Origin: an uncultured Eubacteriales bacterium
GTDB taxonomy: Bacteria; Bacillota; Clostridia; Oscillospirales; Acutalibacteraceae
Direction of reading: 5' to 3'
Assembly (NCBI GenBank): GCA_934615635.1
Contig: CAKTTT010000093.1
Span: 1-9,028 of the forward strand
Length of the DNA: 9,028 bases
The position numbers and the translations under genes were made by a program. Positions 1 to 4,975 of this stretch are shown piece by piece. The notes under the pieces are model-generated. The model did not search any database, was not told the origin of the DNA, and saw only the letters and a list, made by a program, of their open reading frames with translations. Position 1 is the stretch's first letter. Each line of letters starts with the position of its first letter.

Positions 1-381
1 GTTCTGCTCCTGGGCGCCGCTGCGGCGGAGCACCGCCTTGACCCGGGCGATAACCTCCTTGGCCTCGAAGGGCTTCACCACGTAATCATCCGCTCCCAGC
101 TCCAGTCCCAGCACCTTGTCGAACACCTCGCCCTTGGCTGTGAGCATGATGATGGGGCACTGGGATTTTTTGCGGATCTCCCGGCAAACCTGCCAGCCGT
201 CCAGCTGGGGCATCATCACATCCAGCAGGATCAGGTCCGGCTTTTCCGTCTCGAACATCTCCAGGGCCCGGACGCCGTTGCCGGCGATAACCGGATCAAA
301 GCCCTCTTTCTCCAGATAAAGCCGCAGCAGCTCGCAGATGTTGCTGTCGTCATCCACGACCATGATTTTACTTCCCGCCAT
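1..381 (-). CDS. Response regulator, receiver domain (OmpR type), 3' part outside window
   Basis: The reading frame runs leftward from ATG at 381 and is still open at base 1, giving 127 residues, so the C-terminal part is missing. These residues form a complete CheY-like receiver domain. The acidic pocket is D10-D11-D12, the phosphoacceptor is D54 in LILLDVMMP, the switch threonine is T81 in IIMLTAKGE, and the invariant lysine is K103 in VVKPF. The domain ends in an IARVKAVLRR helix, typical of OmpR/PhoB-family regulators, so a winged-helix DNA-binding domain is expected off the left edge (inference). The start is well supported: AAGGAGG lies on the minus strand at 389-395, seven bases upstream. 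The protein would act in the cytoplasm, receiving phosphate from a sensor kinase that is not in the window and may lie further left. The signal sensed cannot be told. It is divergent from the membrane-protein gene at 585. Confidence 0.93.
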   Translation of the reverse strand, partial: MAGSKIMVVDDDSNICELLRLYLEKEGFDPVIAGNGVRALEMFETEKPDLILLDVMMPQLDGWQVCREIRKKSQCPIIMLTAKGEVFDKVLGLELGADDYVVKPFEAKEVIARVKAVLRRSGAQEQN

Positions 382-417
382 AAGGCATCCTCCTTCAAAA
401 CGGATCGCATTATCTTA

Positions 418-446
418 AGTTTACCAGATTTCGACGAATGTGTATG
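418..446 (-). promoter_or_regulatory. Candidate promoter for the response regulator
   Basis: On the minus strand an extended -10 element, TGGTAAACT, has its hexamer TAAACT at 418-423. A weak -35 (CATACA, 441-446) lies 17 bases upstream. The -35 matches consensus at only 3 of 6 positions and the -10 at 4 of 6. The TG extension is the main support. A GATAAT at 409-414 is an alternative -10 but has no recognisable -35. Confidence 0.35.
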
Positions 447-470
447 AACAGTATTTAAATGTTTTCATAC
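442..470. repeat. Hyphenated inverted repeat, possible operator
   Basis: GTATGAA at 442-448 is the exact reverse complement of TTCATAC at 464-470. The 15 bases between include the palindrome ATTTAAAT (453-460), nearly concentric with the arms. The left arm overlaps the candidate -35 of the response regulator gene. The layout would suit a dimeric DNA-binding regulator, possibly the response regulator acting on itself, but this is inference from symmetry and position only. Confidence 0.35.
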
Positions 471-511
471 GATTTTATGGCTTCAAGCAACCCCTCGGAC
501 GGAATTTGGGA

Positions 512-539
512 TTGAAAAATCCCGATAATATGGTATGCT
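512..539 (+). promoter_or_regulatory. Promoter for the membrane protein gene, with an inverted repeat over the -35
   Basis: TTGAAA at 512-517 and TATGCT at 534-539 are separated by 16 bases and lie about 45 bases before the ATG at 585. A perfect six-base inverted repeat, GGGATT (508-513), GAAA, AATCCC (518-523), spans the -35 element and could be an operator. No ribosomal or tRNA-like structure is visible in the 382-584 gap. Confidence 0.5.
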
Positions 540-584
540 AGAAAATATGCCGGCAGGCAGTCAAAAAACGCGGGAGGTTTTTTT

Positions 585-1178
585 ATGCGAGCCGCTTCCA
601 CTCTTTGTAAAATTTTCATGTGGATCACCGCATTGGTGGCCGTCCTCTTTCAGTGCATGGCCATGTGGGGCATTCATATAAACAATTCCGGGCTGATTTC
701 CCTGGGAAAGCCGGAGGACCAATATAATATGCTGCCCCTGATTCTCGCCACGGCGGGATTGGCGGCGGCCGTTGCCCTGTTCAGCTTTCTTCCCCGGCGG
801 CTGCGCTTCATCGGTCTGATCCTGATGGGGATTGTGGCGGTGGTGTTCATTCCCCTGGCGCTGGACCTGAGCAGGCAGTTCCCGCCTTATGTTTCCTCCG
901 GCGGGGAGGACCGGGGTCTGACCACCTGGAGCATGATCTATCGGCATATGCTGCCTGTGGCGACGGCGGCGTTGGCCCTGGCGGCCTGGATATGCGACAA
1001 GGCCTTCCACCGGCAGCTCCAGCTCCGGCTGCGGGAGGAAGCGAAAAAGGAGCATTTCGATCTCAGCGGCGGTCCGCTGTTCACCGATAAGGACAAGGAC
1101 CTGGATAAAAAAGAGGCGGAAAAACCCCGCTCCGGCGGAAAAAGAGGCAAGGAGAAAAAGCCGCGCCGGAGGGAATGA
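585..1178 (+). CDS. Uncharacterised four-helix membrane protein with charged C-terminal tail
   Basis: I do not recognise a family. The 197-residue protein has four hydrophobic stretches at about residues 8-30, 49-69, 73-95 and 119-138, consistent with an integral membrane protein. The first carries positive charges just ahead of it (MRAASTLCK), suggesting a signal-anchor rather than a cleaved signal. From about 141 the chain is strongly hydrophilic: a QLQLRLREEAKKE amphipathic stretch, then a tail of mostly Lys, Arg, Glu and Asp ending KKPRRRE, probably cytoplasmic and disordered. The start is supported by GGGAGG at 572-577, seven bases before ATG, and by the promoter at 512-539. It is a single-gene unit closed by the terminator at 1191-1225. 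No catalytic motif or binding residue stands out. The antisense frame here is a shadow. Confidence 0.85.
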   Translation: MRAASTLCKIFMWITALVAVLFQCMAMWGIHINNSGLISLGKPEDQYNMLPLILATAGLAAAVALFSFLPRRLRFIGLILMGIVAVVFIPLALDLSRQFPPYVSSGGEDRGLTTWSMIYRHMLPVATAALALAAWICDKAFHRQLQLRLREEAKKEHFDLSGGPLFTDKDKDLDKKEAEKPRSGGKRGKEKKPRRRE

Positions 1179-1190
1179 GCGATTGGCGGA

Positions 1191-1226
1191 AAACGGTCTG
1201 TATGCGCGCATACAGACCGTTTTTTG
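1191..1226 (+). terminator. Perfect palindromic intrinsic terminator
   Basis: Bases 1191-1222 form a perfect 32-base palindrome (AAACGGTCTGTATG, central GCGC, then its complement). It folds into a 14-base-pair stem with a four-base GCGC loop, and its arms run into a T-run (1220-1225). It starts 13 bases after the stop of the membrane-protein gene. It would also work to some extent on the opposite strand through the AAA at its left foot. Confidence 0.9.
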
Positions 1227-1268
1227 TCCGGGGAAGAGCCGGCTCTCCTCCGCCATCGCTTCCCGCCC

Positions 1269-1297
1269 TTGACAGGGGGCCGCCGGACTTTTAAAAT
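1269..1297 (+). promoter_or_regulatory. Strong promoter for the MscS channel gene
   Basis: A consensus -35 TTGACA (1269-1274), a 17-base spacer and -10 TAAAAT (1292-1297) predict transcription starting near 1304. This leaves about 28 bases of leader before the ATG at 1332. It also excludes the longer open frame beginning at 1224 as the real start. Confidence 0.8.
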
Positions 1298-1331
1298 AAA
1301 GATATTACTTCTTATGAAAGGGTGCTTTGTC

Positions 1332-2183
1332 ATGCCGATATCCGTTCTCGCCGCCGCCTGGGACCTTCCGGCCGCGTGGGATACCTTCGTCGCCAAGCTG
1401 CTGGCCTTCCTGCCCAATCTGCTGTCCGCCCTCCTCATCCTGCTGGTGGCTTTTCTTGTCACCAAGCTCCTGCCCAAGCCGGTCAACTCCCTGATGAAGC
1501 GCACCCGGCTGGATCAGGTGGCCGTCAAGTACCTGCACAGGGCCAACAAAATCGTGGTCTGGGCGCTGGCCATCGTCATGGCCATGGATAAGCTGGGCTT
1601 CCCCGTGGGGAGCCTGCTGGCGGTGCTGGCCGCCGTGGGCGCCGCCGTCGCCCTGGCGATCAAGGATAATCTCTCCAACCTGGCGTCCGGGCTGGTGCTG
1701 CTGTTCACCAAGCCCTTCAAGGCGGGGGATTTCATCGAGGTGGACGGCTCCTCCGGCACCATCCGGGAAATCGAGCTCATGCACACCTACCTGGACACGG
1801 TGGGCAACACCCGCCTGGCGATTCCCAACACCAAAATGATGACCGCCACCATCAACAACTATTCCGTATATGATACCCGGCGGCAGGATTTCGTCTTCTC
1901 CATCTCCTACGACGACGATCTCATCAAGGCCGAGGAGCTGCTGCGGGGCATGGTGGACCGGCATCCCATGGTGCTGCAGGATCCGCCGCCCATGGTGAAG
2001 GTGAAGGAGCACGCCGCCTCGTCCGTCAACCTGCTGGTGCGGGTCTGGTGCAAAAGCGAGGACTACTGGGATCTGCAGTTCGACCTGCTGGAGCAGGTGA
2101 AGCTGGCCTTTGACGAAAACGGCCTCTCCATCCCCTTCCAGCAGCTAGACGTCCATCTGCCGGCGCCCGCGAAAACCGAATAA
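1332..2183 (+). CDS. mscS: Small-conductance mechanosensitive ion channel, MscS family
   Basis: MscS channels open when membrane tension rises and release solutes during hypo-osmotic shock. From ATG 1332 the product is 283 residues, essentially the length of E. coli MscS (286). Three hydrophobic helices are visible at about 20-47, 71-90 and 93-121. The third is the pore helix, an Ala/Gly-rich AAVGAAVALAI run followed by DNLSNLASGLVLL. After it come the beta-domain signature KPFKAGDFIEVDG, then AIPNTKMM and NNYS, and a C-terminal alpha/beta domain with VRVWCKSEDYWDLQFDLLE and SIPFQQLDVHL. The family call is secure. ATG 1314 is in frame but would leave only about 10 bases of leader. ATG 1332 has AAAGGG (1317-1322) nine bases ahead and suits homologue lengths, so I chose it. 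The gene stands alone between its own promoter and terminators. Confidence 0.96.
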   Translation: MPISVLAAAWDLPAAWDTFVAKLLAFLPNLLSALLILLVAFLVTKLLPKPVNSLMKRTRLDQVAVKYLHRANKIVVWALAIVMAMDKLGFPVGSLLAVLAAVGAAVALAIKDNLSNLASGLVLLFTKPFKAGDFIEVDGSSGTIREIELMHTYLDTVGNTRLAIPNTKMMTATINNYSVYDTRRQDFVFSISYDDDLIKAEELLRGMVDRHPMVLQDPPPMVKVKEHAASSVNLLVRVWCKSEDYWDLQFDLLEQVKLAFDENGLSIPFQQLDVHLPAPAKTE

Positions 2184-2202
2184 TCCCGCCCCTGTCGTGA
2201 AA

Positions 2203-2236
2203 GTCCGCCGTGAAAGCCCGTCACGGCGGCTTTTTT
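2203..2236 (+). terminator. Intrinsic terminator after the MscS gene
   Basis: CCGCCGTGA (2205-2213) pairs perfectly with TCACGGCGG (2221-2229) around a seven-base loop and is followed by a six-base T-run. It lies 20 bases after the channel gene's stop codon. Confidence 0.92.
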
Positions 2237-2287
2237 CCCCTCTGCGGGCGGGATGAGCGCAGCCTGCATAGAATCCCGGAGGAAGCC

Positions 2288-2309
2288 GGACCGATTCCCG
2301 GTCCTTTTT
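2288..2309 (+). terminator. Second terminator-like hairpin ahead of purB
   Basis: GGACCG (2288-2293) and CGGTCC (2299-2304) form a six-base-pair stem with an ATTCC loop and a run of five T. It lies upstream of the likely purB promoter, so it is probably a backup terminator for the channel gene rather than a purB attenuator. Confidence 0.6.
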
Positions 2310-2314
2310 CCAAT

Positions 2315-2343
2315 TTGCGCAAAGAGGGAAAAGATGATAAAAT
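2315..2343 (+). promoter_or_regulatory. Promoter for purB
   Basis: TTGCGC (2315-2320), a 17-base spacer and TAAAAT (2338-2343) precede purB by about 50 bases. The -10 is good (5 of 6) and the -35 weak (3 of 6). The short leader holds a small G/C hairpin (about 2358-2377). I see no purine riboswitch; the leader is too short for one. Confidence 0.55.
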
Positions 2344-2395
2344 AAAGACAAGAGTACGCCTTCCCCGCAGGGGAGGCAGGAAAGGCAGGATGTTC

Positions 2396-3829
2396 ATGAG
2401 CCGCGACACCTATGAATCGCCCCTTGCCTCCCGCTACGCCAGCCGGGAGATGCAGTATCTTTTTTCACCGGATAACAAATTCCGCACCTGGCGCAGGCTG
2501 TGGGTCGCCCTGGCCGAGGCGGAGCAGGAACTGGGCCTACCCATTACCGACGGGCAAATTGCCGAATTGAAGGCCCACATGGAGGATATCAACTACGAGG
2601 TGGCCGCCGCCCGGGAAAAGGAGGTCCGCCACGACGTGATGGCCCACGTCTACGCCTACGGGGTCCAGTGTCCCTCCGCCAAGGGGATCATCCACCTGGG
2701 AGCCACTAGCTGCTATGTGGGGGACAACACCGATCTGATCATTCTCTATGACGCCCTGCGGCTGATCCGCAAAAAGCTGGTGAGCGCCATTGCCTTGCTG
2801 GGGGATTTCGCTGACCGCTACAAGGCGCTGCCCACCCTGGCTTTCACCCATTTCCAGCCCGCCCAGCCCACCACCGTGGGCAAACGGGCCACCCTGTGGG
2901 CCCAGGAATTCCTGATGGATCTGGATGAGGTGGAATACCGGCTGGCCGGCGCACGGCTTTTGGGCTCCAAGGGCACCACCGGCACCCAGGCCAGCTTTTT
3001 GGAGCTGTTCGAGGGCGATCACGAGAAATGCCGGGCGCTGGATCGAAAGATCGCGGAGAAAATGGGCTATGCCGCCTGCTTCCCGGTTTCCGGCCAGACC
3101 TATCCCCGCAAGCTGGACGCCATGATCCTCTCCACCCTGTCCGGCATCGCCCAGAGCGCGGCCAAATTTTCCAACGATGTGCGGCTGCTCCAGCATCTCA
3201 AGGAGGTAGAGGAGCCCTTCGAGACGCATCAGATCGGTTCCTCCGCCATGGCCTACAAGCGCAATCCCATGCGCAGCGAACGGATCGCCTCCCTGGCCCG
3301 CTATGTGGTGGCCGACGCCCTCAACCCGGCCATGACCGCCTCCACCCAATGGCTGGAGCGGACGCTGGACGACAGCGCCAACAAGCGGATCAGCGTGGCG
3401 GAGGGCTTCCTGGCGGTGGACGCCATCCTCTCCCTAGTGATCAACGTGGCGGACGGTCTGGTGGTCAACACCGCGGTTATCGACCGGGACCTGCGCCGGG
3501 AGCTGCCCTTCATGGCGACGGAAAATATCATGATGGACGGGGTGAAGCGGGGCGGCGACCGGCAGGAGCTGCATGAGCGCATCCGCACCCATTCCATGGA
3601 GGCCGCCCGCCGGGTCAAGCAGGGGGACGGCGTCAACGATCTGATGGAGCGGATCGCGACGGATCCCGCCTTCGGCATGACCCTGCCGGAGCTGGAGGCG
3701 CTGCTGGAGCCCTCCCGCTATGTGGGCCGGGCCCCGGAGCAAACCGCCGAATTCCTGGAATCGGAAATCGCGCCGATGAAGGAGAAGTACCGGGAGGACT
3801 TGGGCGTCCAGGTGGAAATCAACGTCTGA
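2396..3829 (+). CDS. purB: Adenylosuccinate lyase (PurB)
   Basis: Cytoplasmic homotetrameric enzyme of the fumarase/aspartase superfamily. It removes fumarate from SAICAR to give AICAR in IMP synthesis, and from adenylosuccinate to give AMP. From ATG 2396 it has 477 residues, close to the long PurB type found in clostridia and animals. Visible signatures are LGATSCYVGDN, the THFQPAQPTTVGKR segment with the general-acid histidine H152, GSKGTTGTQASF, and the superfamily signature GSSAMAYKRNP at 281-291. That signature carries the mobile-loop catalytic serine (S282/S283), about 130 residues after H152 as the family requires. A C-terminal helical domain follows. An ATG two codons earlier (2390) is also possible. 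I prefer 2396 because homologues begin at the RDTY segment and AGGCAGG ends six bases before it. The gene stands alone, with no other pur gene beside it. Confidence 0.97.
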   Translation: MSRDTYESPLASRYASREMQYLFSPDNKFRTWRRLWVALAEAEQELGLPITDGQIAELKAHMEDINYEVAAAREKEVRHDVMAHVYAYGVQCPSAKGIIHLGATSCYVGDNTDLIILYDALRLIRKKLVSAIALLGDFADRYKALPTLAFTHFQPAQPTTVGKRATLWAQEFLMDLDEVEYRLAGARLLGSKGTTGTQASFLELFEGDHEKCRALDRKIAEKMGYAACFPVSGQTYPRKLDAMILSTLSGIAQSAAKFSNDVRLLQHLKEVEEPFETHQIGSSAMAYKRNPMRSERIASLARYVVADALNPAMTASTQWLERTLDDSANKRISVAEGFLAVDAILSLVINVADGLVVNTAVIDRDLRRELPFMATENIMMDGVKRGGDRQELHERIRTHSMEAARRVKQGDGVNDLMERIATDPAFGMTLPELEALLEPSRYVGRAPEQTAEFLESEIAPMKEKYREDLGVQVEINV

Positions 3830-3933
3830 GCAAGGAGGTATGCCGGCCCTTTTTTAAACGGGGCAAATCGCGTCTTTCGCTTTTTCCCGCCTATAGGGTA
3901 AATATCTCAAAATGGCGGAAACCCGGATATCAT
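3830..3933. other. Intergenic stretch with an unused ribosome site
   Basis: Directly after the purB stop, AAGGAGGT (3832-3839) abuts an ATG at 3840 that opens only a five-codon frame (MPALF, stop at 3855-3857) running into six T. The spacing is too tight for efficient initiation. Nothing else recognisable lies here before the terminator at 3934. It may be a leftover from a lost downstream gene. Confidence 0.4.
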
Positions 3934-3971
3934 AAAAGGGAAGCGGACCTATTTGGGTTCGCTTCCCTTTT
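3934..3971. terminator. Bidirectional terminator between purB and the AraC-family gene
   Basis: Bases 3934-3950 pair with 3955-3971 (AAAAGGGAAGCG against CGCTTCCCTTTT, then one G-T pair and more pairs inward), giving about 17 pairs around an ATTT loop. The T-run on the right serves purB. The A-run on the left becomes a T-run on the minus strand for the AraC-family gene, whose stop lies nine bases away. Confidence 0.9.
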
Positions 3972-3979
3972 GCATCCGC

Positions 3980-4855
3980 TTATGTTTTGTTTATCCTTCT
4001 GAAAGCCAGCGGCGCCTTTCCATAATGCTGGTGGAAGAGATGAGAAAAATAGTCGGTATGATAGTATCCTACTGTCATAGCGATGGTTTTTACAGAAAGA
4101 TTGGTGGTGCAGAGCAGCTCCTCCGCTCTGTTCAATCGGGCTTCGCGGATCTCCGACGCTATTCCATGGCCGCGAACAGCCGAAAACAGATGCTGCAGAT
4201 AGGACAGGCTCACATGACAGGCATCGGACACATCCTCAGCGCGGATATCATCGGCAAGATTCCGATGGATAAAATCCAGCGCCGCGGTAAGGTAGGCTTT
4301 TTGCTGTTCGCCCACCCCGACAGTTTTGAGATAGCTTTCGATATGCGGCAGCTTCGTGACATAACCTGTCAGCAATGCAGCCGCCGCCCGAAGATACCCG
4401 TTCAAGCGGTCAAGCTCCGGCTCCACCGCTCCCCGCAGCGATTCCTCGCGCAGCCTGTGGAAATTCTCCGTCGTCATATCGATTCGCTTAGCCAATATAT
4501 CCGCGGTTCTATCCTTGAGCTTACCGGTAAATCCCGTTGCCGAAAGGGTCATCAGGTGAGTCGCACCGATCACAATCGGGACCGCAAACTCCGTCACCCC
4601 GCAGTAGCAGGTGACGGCGCCGCCGTTTTTGGCAACAATCCGCCGATTAAACAGCTTTTTTAGGTAAACGCACCGATTCCATAGGCATCGGTTCCCCTTG
4701 ATCCGCATACAATAAGGGTTTGTGTGGTATTTGTTATAGAAGGAGAGCCCGGAAAGGGTCGTGCTTTTCAGCAGGTGGTAAGGGTCGTCGATCAGAATAT
4801 CCCAACCGGTGTCCCTTTCCATGCATTGGAGATAGGCCGCGATGATTTTATCCAT
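3980..4855 (-). CDS. AraC-family transcription regulator with PocR-like sensor domain
   Basis: A cytoplasmic one-component regulator of 291 residues. The C-terminal part, about 189-288, is a standard AraC/XylS double helix-turn-helix. IRAEDVSDACHVSLSYLQHLF forms the first unit and LSVKTIAMTVGYYHTDYFSHLF the second, closed by the usual YGKAPLAFRR. The N-terminal part resembles the PocR ligand-sensing domain: C49, C57, C62, C83 and C85 cluster, with CYCGVTEFAVPI matching the typical C-x-G-x-x-(D/E)-x-x-x-P end of that motif. In the family this domain senses small organic ligands such as propanediol; here the ligand is unknown. Start ATG 4855 has AAGGG on the minus strand (4863-4867), seven bases upstream. 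It is transcribed divergently from the FAD oxidoreductase, which it most likely activates, and it may repress itself. The segment is clearly less GC-rich than purB. Confidence 0.9.
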   Translation of the reverse strand: MDKIIAAYLQCMERDTGWDILIDDPYHLLKSTTLSGLSFYNKYHTNPYCMRIKGNRCLWNRCVYLKKLFNRRIVAKNGGAVTCYCGVTEFAVPIVIGATHLMTLSATGFTGKLKDRTADILAKRIDMTTENFHRLREESLRGAVEPELDRLNGYLRAAAALLTGYVTKLPHIESYLKTVGVGEQQKAYLTAALDFIHRNLADDIRAEDVSDACHVSLSYLQHLFSAVRGHGIASEIREARLNRAEELLCTTNLSVKTIAMTVGYYHTDYFSHLFHQHYGKAPLAFRRINKT

Positions 4856-4884
4856 ATAGCATCCCTTCCGCGGAACAGAGCATA

Positions 4885-4919
4885 AATTTAAAGATTTTAA
4901 ATAAGTATAGCGTTATAAT
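4885..4919 (+). promoter_or_regulatory. Activator-type promoter of the FAD oxidoreductase gene
   Basis: A perfect -10, TATAAT, lies at 4914-4919, about 57 bases before the ATG. At the correct -35 distance (4891-4896) the sequence is AAGATT, with almost no match to TTGACA. A strong -10 with no -35 is typical of promoters that need an activator, which fits the divergent AraC-type regulator. The A/T-rich ATTTAAA and TTTTAAA near-repeats at about 4886-4899 sit where such a protein could bind. Confidence 0.55.
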
Positions 4920-4932
4920 GGCATTGTATCAA
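4904..4932 (-). promoter_or_regulatory. Promoter of the AraC-family gene
   Basis: On the minus strand, TTGATA (4927-4932), a 17-base spacer and TATACT (4904-4909) form a near-consensus sigma-A promoter, each hexamer matching 5 of 6. It lies about 50 bases ahead of the regulator's start codon and overlaps the -10 of the opposing gene. Confidence 0.7.
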
Positions 4933-4975
4933 GGCTTTGTTGATCATCTTTTCAAATTTGTGCAGGAGGCGGCAT

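Noticed and set aside
1224..1331. N-terminal extension of the MscS protein from ATG 1224
   Set aside because: The strong promoter at 1269-1297 lies inside it, and homologues start near 1332.
1305..2012. Open frame of 235 codons on the minus strand
   Set aside because: It is antisense to the MscS gene, of low complexity, and without a ribosome site.
2210..2395. N-terminal extension of PurB from ATG 2210
   Set aside because: It would start inside the MscS terminator and cross a second hairpin and the purB promoter; the known PurB fold begins at the RDTYESPL segment.
2537..3349. Open frame of 270 codons on the minus strand
   Set aside because: It is antisense to purB and very rich in Gly, His and Gln, as expected from the complement of GC-biased codons.
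3840..3857. Five-codon peptide MPALF after purB
   Set aside because: The ribosome site touches the start codon and the frame is too short to support as a gene.
3953..4663. Open frame of 236 codons on the plus strand
   Set aside because: It is antisense to the AraC-family gene, begins inside a terminator, and its translation shows no family motif.
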